Assembly (NCBI GenBank): GCA_032988165.1
Contig: JANTQF010000087.1
Location: 55,857-119,856, forward strand
Origin: Emmonsiellopsis sp. PD_33
Taxonomy: Eukaryota; Ascomycota; Eurotiomycetes; Onygenales; Ajellomycetaceae
Reading direction: 5' to 3'
DNA length: 64,000 nt
Within the stretch, counting starts at the first letter, position 1. Every line of letters begins with the position of its first letter. The notes beneath the pieces are model-generated. The model made no database searches. It was not told the origin of the DNA and worked only from the letters and a program-made list of their open reading frames with translations. Below are positions 57,559 through 64,000 of this stretch, one piece after another. The position numbers and the translations under genes were made by a program.

Positions 57559-59436
57559 TTACTCCCTTGTCGCCCAATACCCTAAAAACACTGAGCCAAG
57601 TGCAATCCACCAGCCCGATACCCCAAATGCGCCCTGCACGTCTTTCTCAAAAACTGACCACATAATCCCAAACAGCATGCTACCCAAAACAAATATGAGC
57701 AGCATTGCTGCCCATATTTTATTCCAATTTGGGCCTTCCTTGAAATAGATGCCCCATCCAGTAGCTTCGCCATTGGCTCTCTCTTCTAGCTTCCCATTGA
57801 GCTTCTTCGGTAGCTGACTCAATATCCAACATGACTGCTCTTTGACATGGCCTGGGTGCATGAGATAATGTGCCATTGCCTTTGGACCAATCGGAGGAGA
57901 TCGTTTTGGTGGAATAGGGTTGCATTTGTACTCAGCATCCTCAACTACCTTTTTCGGCGGCAAGCATCTACATGATGCGTGGCATACTTTTTCGTGCTCG
58001 TGGATATCAGTGTACTGGCTCCCAATGAGGGAGAACTGTTTGGCGTCAGAGACCTCGTCTATGCTCTGCATATGTGCTAGAACCAGCAATGCTTGGGCTG
58101 CTAGAGGGGTATGAAAGCTCACCTCAATAAAGTGAACACCCACGGGTGTTTTCAGAGAGAACCACGACCGCATCCGTCCCCGCCGCTGAAAATATGTTTG
58201 ATTGAGAAAGGCAAAAAGCTCGCGATCGCAAGCCAAACCATCCACAAGTTCCTGATTGAGTTGTGTTTCTAGGCGGCTAGTTGTTAGGCACATCAATAGG
58301 TGCATTGGGTCGCCTCTGGTGTTTTTCCTACCACCGGCTTCAGAGTTTTGAATGCATGGAGAGTTGTGGGTTGGGAGATGGAGTTGGCGAGTGGGAGTTC
58401 CGCGAGCGAAAACACCAGTGATTGAAGTGGTAAATGTGGAAAACATGCGGTTTCCTGAAGGGGTTGGATTACCCTCTTGTCCCGGGTTGATGGAGCCTCC
58501 ATTGACGCTGCATGAGCCATCCAGCAGTCGCTGGATTTCCTCGAGGGCGGCCGGTTCGTGGGCGATGTAATCATCAAAGAGTTCAAGACCACAGCAGCAC
58601 TTCCAGCGCACACGCTGCATCCCTGAAGTCAGAGTCGTTTCCACGAGGCCTGCACACTCCATCCAGCCCTTCAACAGGTAGGCATAACTACATGCAGCCC
58701 ATCTAACTCGGTCATACAATGGCAACAAAAAATTTCCCACGGCGTCCACTCTCTTTTGAGTTCCCACCGCCTTTGGTGGCACGTATTTCCGGGCAAGTAA
58801 TTTAACGTCTTCTAGTAGCTGATGGTATGGCCCACTTGACATGAGGAAGTCCTTGACAGGTAAAAGAGAGCTGGGAATTGTTTGCTGAAATACGGTCGAT
58901 GCTTCTTCACCAAAACTGTCATCACCGCCCTCCTCTGTTCCCCTGGTACTCTCATCACCAGGCAAGTATCGCTTCTTGATTGACTTCGCAATATGCTTGG
59001 TGCTAATCCATACCAGCTTAGCCGCGAAAAGTTCTGTACTTTGCCGGGCTTGAATTTCAAGAGCCTCCGAGTACGTCTTTAAAAGCCTGCTGAAATCGTG
59101 CACAAAATGTTCCGCGCCGATGGATCTGTTTCCAATGACTTCTCGGTATATAGGCTTGAGAAACCTGTCGTTACTGAGTAGCTCCACCAGTTTTGATCTT
59201 GCATCAATGGCTGCTGAAAGGAACTGTTCAGTGACCCTAGAACGTGACGAGCCAACTGGAACGGGGGATGGGCCTTGGTTGCCAACGGGAAGAGCCGTAT
59301 TATTGTTATTTCGAGTTGGCGTGCTGCTAATCGTTCTGTTCGACCACGGTTCTTCAGCCCTTGATTTGATATGTTCACAGTAAGCCCACGCGTCATGGTT
59401 GCAATTGGTGCAGGGTAAATGGTGACGATGTACGGA
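57559..59436 (-). CDS. Unknown fungal protein, zinc motif remnant and two C-terminal TM spans
   Basis: Large membrane-anchored protein of unknown function. The main frame is open from 59436 to the stop at 57559; the first ATG in it (59187) would give 542 residues but leaves out conserved-looking sequence upstream (CTNCNHDAWAYCEHIKS). Middle segments include VRWAACSYAYLLKGWMEC and RVRWKCCCGLELFDDY, and LLMCLTTSRLETQL. A late Cys-rich part (CHASCRCLPP) precedes a long helical stretch and two hydrophobic spans at the end (about WAAMLLIFVLGSMLFGIMW, then GWWIALGSVFLGYW). The start is unresolved: the first half of a zinc motif (CCKCGDPY) lies one frame away just upstream, so either an exon is missed or a base is lost. 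No family name can be given. Confidence 0.65.
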   Translation of the reverse strand, partial: SVHRHHLPCTNCNHDAWAYCEHIKSRAEEPWSNRTISSTPTRNNNNTALPVGNQGPSPVPVGSSRSRVTEQFLSAAIDARSKLVELLSNDRFLKPIYREVIGNRSIGAEHFVHDFSRLLKTYSEALEIQARQSTELFAAKLVWISTKHIAKSIKKRYLPGDESTRGTEEGGDDSFGEEASTVFQQTIPSSLLPVKDFLMSSGPYHQLLEDVKLLARKYVPPKAVGTQKRVDAVGNFLLPLYDRVRWAACSYAYLLKGWMECAGLVETTLTSGMQRVRWKCCCGLELFDDYIAHEPAALEEIQRLLDGSCSVNGGSINPGQEGNPTPSGNRMFSTFTTSITGVFARGTPTRQLHLPTHNSPCIQNSEAGGRKNTRGDPMHLLMCLTTSRLETQLNQELVDGLACDRELFAFLNQTYFQRRGRMRSWFSLKTPVGVHFIEVSFHTPLAAQALLVLAHMQSIDEVSDAKQFSLIGSQYTDIHEHEKVCHASCRCLPPKKVVEDAEYKCNPIPPKRSPPIGPKAMAHYLMHPGHVKEQSCWILSQLPKKLNGKLEERANGEATGWGIYFKEGPNWNKIWAAMLLIFVLGSMLFGIMWSVFEKDVQGAFGVSGWWIALGSVFLGYWATRE

Positions 59437-59456
59437 TCACCACATTTGCAACATAC

Positions 59457-60717
59457 ATAATATACTAGCACGTTGAAACTCCCTGTAGATGTCCAAGCAC
59501 ACTGTAAATAGAGGTATATCGTACATCAGAATGAATAAGCAGCGAAGGCAACCTCCCTCGATGACTTGACGTACGTAGATATTATATAACGTGCGAAAAG
59601 CTGGGAGGGGTAACTACATGGCAGCGAGCCTTGCAGTTTAGCGACAAGGCCCTTCCCTGGCGATTCGTTCCCAAGGCAGAGATTTCAGCCTTCTTCTATA
59701 CATGTATGGGAAGACGAGCTATCCATGTTAACTGAGGCTGTACAAGCAGAGGGAGTGTCAACACCGACATGAGGTGGCATCTAAGGAGGCTGTCTTTAGT
59801 TATCACTATCACAGCCATAAAAAAATACGAGAACAAAAAACATATGAAGGCAGCCTTGCGTTGCGTGATGCCACCCTGTGCAGGTTCTAATGTCTTGGGA
59901 CCTGCACCTCGCCACAAACAGATTTCTGAACCGCATCTCAAGAGCGTTTCTTTTCGAGTATGAGCAGTTTTATTATGAATCGGTAGCATTCTGACAGGTT
60001 AAAAATCAGCTAATGTTGCCCTGTAAGAGTAGAGAAGCTGCATGCACTCACTTCGCTCGCTCCCACCTTGCCACCCCCCCCCCCCTTTACCACCCCTATC
60101 CCCCCTTCCCAAGCCAGCTGTGGAAAAACTGTAATCCAGCCTGCACTAAGGTGACCACATTAGAAAATTGGTGGATAGCACTGAAATCTCAAGTACCCCC
60201 ATGCATAGCCCCGAGTTTGCTATCCTATCGTGAAGCTGCAATCATTGTGCTTCCACACCATCCATTATCACCATATTGCTAACAGGGATAAATCCCATAA
60301 ACAAAAAATAGCCCATTCCTTCTAGAACAAAGTAAGCTCGCTTCTAACCAACATTTATTGGAGCTTAACTGCCCACTGTGACGCTGTCCCTGGCCCGGGG
60401 GGGGGGGCTAAATTTCCCGACCCCACGTTCACCAGCCGACATCGACGGCTCGTTAAGTGGAGGCTGTTAAGAGTGTCGAGCACAAATAGCTAAGCCACGC
60501 ATGCTTATCTGGCGTTTCGTGATGGCGTGGGTGGCCGTAGGGCTGTGTGGGATATGCGGACGAGTATTTCAAATTTTGGTTGAACTAGCGCTGTGGTTTC
60601 ATTGCACGGGCATGCAATCGCTCAGTCAATTAAAAAGGGTTAGAAATCGTTAGGATAAAGAATGAGGTAGGAGACTTATTAAAGTAGGGTCCGAGGGGTC
60701 CGAAGTAACTGTAACTA
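59457..60717. other. Intergenic, nothing supported
   Basis: About 1.25 kb with several C or G homopolymers (for example 60068-60083 and 60398-60408). May contain the missing first exon of the preceding gene, but no good donor-ATG pair was found. Confidence 0.35.
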
Positions 60718-61713
60718 CTAGCACATGGTACTGGCGATCTCGAGTCCGATTAGGTTTTGCTCCGTAAAAAAAGCCCCCTTATACTCTCCAAACCATTTAA
60801 TACCAGTAGTCCCAAACCCCCCCCCCCCACCGACGTTGTGCCCCATTGAATTTCCCCTAAGCCGTTGCAAATCATCCAAGGCCCGTTGAGATGATTCGTA
60901 CTTGTACTCCCAGGACCCACGAATAACAGCCCCTGCAGGGTTGCCACGAGTTAGCTCTGGCAATTTCCCCGTCAACAAGTGCTGCAATAACTTCATCCTC
61001 CGACACCTCAAGCTGGGGACCGTACGGCACTTTCCATTCAGTGATCCATAGATAGCAGTCCCAAGGGCAAATATTTCGCGGTTCATAGTACCAACAGTGT
61101 GATTATTGGGCCTATCTGATCCAGGCGGACAGTAGCGAACCTCACAACCGTACCAGTCATCAGGATACTTGTCCACCATATCCGAGTCGGCAAAATCGCC
61201 CAATTTTATGCAGCAATTATCAAACAAAAGTGCATTGCGAGTTGAAAGATCACCCCAAATGACGCCGCGCCGGTGCATATGTGCCACACCCTCAACAAAT
61301 TGAATTGCCATCCCCAGTCGGGTCCACCCATCAGGCGAGTTCGTTTGGTGGCTCACAATGTAATCTCGCAGAGGTCCATGTGTAGCCCGCTCCAAGCGCA
61401 ATGCCCATGCTTTTGGTTCCGTGCCCTCGTCTATATTGGCTACCTCTAGAGCAAGAAAGCCGAGGATGCGGTCATGCTTTCCAAGGGTTTCATAGATGTT
61501 GGCCTCCTTGCGAGCTGTCTCATCGAATTCTTCTGCGCTCTTGCCCGGGCCAAGCGCCTCTCGACCCCTATACCAAACTGTTCCACCTTTCAGGACTGAA
61601 AGACTATCCCTTGCGTGGCCCGTTTTGCTGTCGTCCGCAACCGCGTAGACAACGCTATTGGCGGTCTGCCCTAGTATCTGGATCATGCCCTCTTCAACTA
61701 ATTTTGGGGGCAT
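60718..61713 (-). CDS. Degenerate protein-kinase-like protein with compensated frameshifts
   Basis: Kinase-fold protein, 331 residues from the ATG at 61713 (MPPKLVEEGMIQILGQTA); an upstream ATG at 61848 would add 45 leader-like residues. VAIK-type Lys is probably Lys42 (SVLKGGT), the helix-C Glu is in KEANIYETLG, the catalytic loop is IWGDLSTRN (Asp155, in place of HRD) and the metal motif is LGDFAD (in place of DFG). The last lobe has EIFALGTAIY, then about 25 residues that do not fit, then KLPELTRGNPAGAVIRGSWE, which fits again. In the alternative frame that gap reads ITEWKVPYGP and EDEVIAAL, as kinases of this group have. So a one-base loss near 61046 is cancelled by a one-base gain in the C4 run at 60967-60970. 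Activity is doubtful. Confidence 0.8.
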   Translation of the reverse strand: MPPKLVEEGMIQILGQTANSVVYAVADDSKTGHARDSLSVLKGGTVWYRGREALGPGKSAEEFDETARKEANIYETLGKHDRILGFLALEVANIDEGTEPKAWALRLERATHGPLRDYIVSHQTNSPDGWTRLGMAIQFVEGVAHMHRRGVIWGDLSTRNALLFDNCCIKLGDFADSDMVDKYPDDWYGCEVRYCPPGSDRPNNHTVGTMNREIFALGTAIYGSLNGKCRTVPSLRCRRMKLLQHLLTGKLPELTRGNPAGAVIRGSWEYKYESSQRALDDLQRLRGNSMGHNVGGGGGFGTTGIKWFGEYKGAFFTEQNLIGLEIASTMC

Positions 61714-63779
61714 GTTAGAAGGAGCTTGTAAAACTGGTAATGAACGAGCGTGTTGTATATATGGCAAAATGAAGGGTGCTTTGTTTTTTAGGGAGGAAAC
61801 GCTTCGCTGAACTCGGCAACAAAGGAGGAGTGTATGGCGGAAAAACAAGCCGCCGTTTGTGGGAGAGCGGAAAATCTATTTACCCGGGATGTCAGGGTGA
61901 CAGGTCATATTCCAAATACGAGTGATCCTTTGTTTACTCCGTCCTCCTCCTCCGGAGTACTCTACACTCTGTTCGAAATTCTACGCCAGGCAGATTACTG
62001 GGGCTCTGTTTTTCAAAGCGAACCTCTAGAAACAAGAAGATAGAAGCCCTCCAAACGGATGTGGAAACTGGCAACTTTTTGATGAGAACCCGTGAGCCAA
62101 AATCCGTGCTGAATTGAAGCCCATACTTCGAACATCTTTGCTCCTCTCACTATCTACTAGTAGTATCTACAAAACTCTATGATCTCTCATATGACCACCT
62201 TCAAATAAGCCGTCTCGCTCCCTCTCGGGACCTATTTGAAATCGCTCTACCAAATCTGATTGACCCGTACGCGAGTCGTGCAGAGGGGATATACACGCTT
62301 GTTGTGAGAACTCCGTGATCTCTTAGACCTGGTAAGCTCCATCAAGTTAATGGTTATTCTGAAAGAGAGTCGTGGCATAAATCAAATTGTTTCTCACAAA
62401 TGGCTAGTTCGTAGAGGGCGGCTGCTGCTGTTGCGCCCTTTCGAATGCACAATGGGGACAAGTAGCATTGATGGTTGTTGAGCCAAAGAAAGTGCTGTTT
62501 GCCTTCCAGATAGTTCTTGTATTTGCGTTTAACCCTGGTCCGTCCGCATATTGGTCCAGTGATCAGATTTGGATATAAATAGAGGGCATGATGTTCAAGG
62601 TGAACAACCGTGGTTAAACTTTACCAGAATATGTGAGATTTACAGAAGACGGTGAAAGTGGAATCTGCACTGACACTATACTCAGCCATTTGAGGTCTGC
62701 ATCTGCATGTGCCTGTAACTAGATGCAATGAGCTGGAAGCCAATGTGACTGGCCAAGGTTTCCACATACTACATCTCACTAACAAGCCACGCAGATACCC
62801 TCACAGGAGCTGACTGATGAGACAGTTATCCCTGACCAGAACCCAAACCCCCTCCCGTGTCGGCCCGGAGTTTAGCGCCGGGGCAGTTGGTACTTGGTGG
62901 CGGACTCTTGAGTTGGGCGAGGCAGCTTGTCCGCACTCGATAAGGTCAACTTTTCTGTATACACAATAAAAGCATACTTGCTCCTAGATTTCTGGCATTT
63001 CGCTGCGTCCCCAGCACAGAGGTGATAGTCAATTTTGTGGGCCTTTTCATGTCCTGCAATCTCTGGCTTGATGTGTAACTCGATAAACTACTAATAGCTA
63101 AGCCACACCCTCTGATCTGGCATTTGAGGCGCTGGCATTGGTGGCGGGAGGGCTGTGTGCAACACGTGTGACATTAGTATTCGAAAAAGGCCTGGCCAGC
63201 TATATATCGTAGATTGGCCCCAAGAAGATCTCGAGAGAAGAGGGGGCCGTGGGCGGATTTTAATGAATGCGCGGAGATGGAGTAGTAGAGATGACGTAGC
63301 GAAGCCGAGATTGCTTCCATGAAAGGAGGCGATCTCCATCGTCATGTTCGGAGCTTCCCTTGTTTGTCCTACGGGGCAGCTGTGTAGTGATCCATTTCCA
63401 AATATAACTATCTGTCTCTATCTCGCCGTCAGCAAGGCTTTTTTACAAAGCAAAGGTAGTAATTATATATGCTTAATACCAACAGCCCCTATAATCCCCT
63501 CTTGCATATAAATGAGCAACAGTAGCCTGCTCCATCTTCAAATACTCCCACTAATCCACCACTCACCACCAAAAGAAAAAAAGGGGGAAATAAAGAAATA
63601 AAGATACCTCCTCTTAAAAAGCCTCTTCCTCTAATTCTCAACCCAATCATCAAACCATATATCCTACCCTCCCTCAAACCAAACCCCGCCCTCCTTTCCA
63701 CACACCCACCCACCTACCTACAACGAGGGCGCTCCGAAATCCAACAACCAAAAACACACATACACATAAATTACACACA
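61714..63779. other. Intergenic, nothing supported
   Basis: About 2 kb. The last 250 bases before 63780 are A/C-rich, like a fungal 5' leader. Frames present are short and without domains. Confidence 0.4.
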
Positions 63780-64000
63780 ATGTGTCTCCCCTTCACCTCC
63801 TGCTCCTCTCGGCGCAGAAAAAACAATTACAACCAGTATGGCTCCCAGCCAATCCCCGTTCACTACCGCCCACAGCCTACTGGGGGATACTACAAGCCCA
63901 GCGGTGGGAGAAAGCATAAGTATCACGGAGGATTGAGTGGTGGGTGGGGGTGGGATGGGGGTAGCGGGGGTTGGGGAGGGGAGGGTGGCGGAGGAGGAGG
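63780..64000 (+). CDS. Gly/Trp-rich small protein, start of gene (cut by right edge)
   Basis: An ATG at 63780 opens a frame that stays open to the window end (73 codons). It begins with a Cys- and Ser-rich head (MCLPFTSCSSRRRKNN), then a Tyr/Pro/Gln part (YNQYGSQPIPVHYRPQP), then repeats of Gly with Trp and Asp. Codon use in the Gly tract strongly prefers GGN in frame, and the upstream A/C-rich leader fits. The low-complexity tail looks like fungal Gly-rich small proteins, possibly a cell-surface or disordered protein; function unknown. Confidence 0.45.
   Translation, partial: MCLPFTSCSSRRRKNNYNQYGSQPIPVHYRPQPTGGYYKPSGGRKHKYHGGLSGGWGWDGGSGGWGGEGGGGG

Overview
The window looks like nuclear DNA of a filamentous ascomycete, most likely a Eurotiomycete of the Aspergillus/Penicillium type (inferred from protein resemblance and architecture, not from a database search). 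Most genes are split by short GT-AG introns of about 45-150 bases, genes lie on both strands with 0.2-4 kb between them, and the content is typical of a plant-biomass-degrading mould: secreted hydrolases, sugar and amino-acid transporters, Zn2Cys6 regulators, a CYP52-type P450 and LaeA-like methyltransferases.

Layout. 0-12.6 kb is a nutrient-uptake and degradation block: an amino-acid permease running off the left edge, a GH28 exo-galacturonase, a secreted type-B carboxylesterase, and an 8-exon MFS sugar transporter that shares a 227-base divergent promoter with a truncated, frameshifted double-zinc-cluster regulator. That regulator meets a decayed sulfatase tail to tail. 15.5-20.6 kb holds an atypical, probably non-catalytic hexokinase (XprF/HxkC type) facing a CYP52-like fatty-acid/alkane hydroxylase. 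24.6-36 kb has two LaeA-like methyltransferases flanking a COX14-like assembly factor, a DUF2458 protein and a small DUF7770-like protein. At 36.5-38 kb is a single-exon secreted GH43 enzyme.

38.6-45 kb has no intact gene, but carries a series of coding-like, broken frames almost all on the minus strand, plus a degenerate duplication; it reads as an old gene or element graveyard. 46-53 kb has a peroxisomal-type 3-ketoacyl-CoA thiolase, a secreted heme-thiolate peroxidase, a SYLF-domain protein and a secretory lipase. 55-64 kb has an intact Zn2Cys6 regulator, an AT-rich RIP-like block, a large two-span membrane protein whose amino-terminal zinc motif is frame-broken, a degenerate protein kinase carrying two compensating frameshifts, and the first 73 codons of a glycine/tryptophan-rich protein at the right edge.

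How the genes fit together (inference). Pectin and xylan side chains (GH28, GH43), esters (carboxylesterase, lipase) and sugars (MFS carrier) feed saprotrophic growth. The lipase, CYP52 and thiolase could act in sequence on lipids: release, terminal hydroxylation, beta-oxidation. The XprF-like hexokinase is a candidate starvation regulator of secreted hydrolases. No obvious secondary-metabolite backbone enzyme, rRNA, tRNA or CRISPR array was seen. The most notable signals are the dying regulator/sulfatase pair, a 12-base microexon, the compensated kinase frameshift, and the unexplained relic region.
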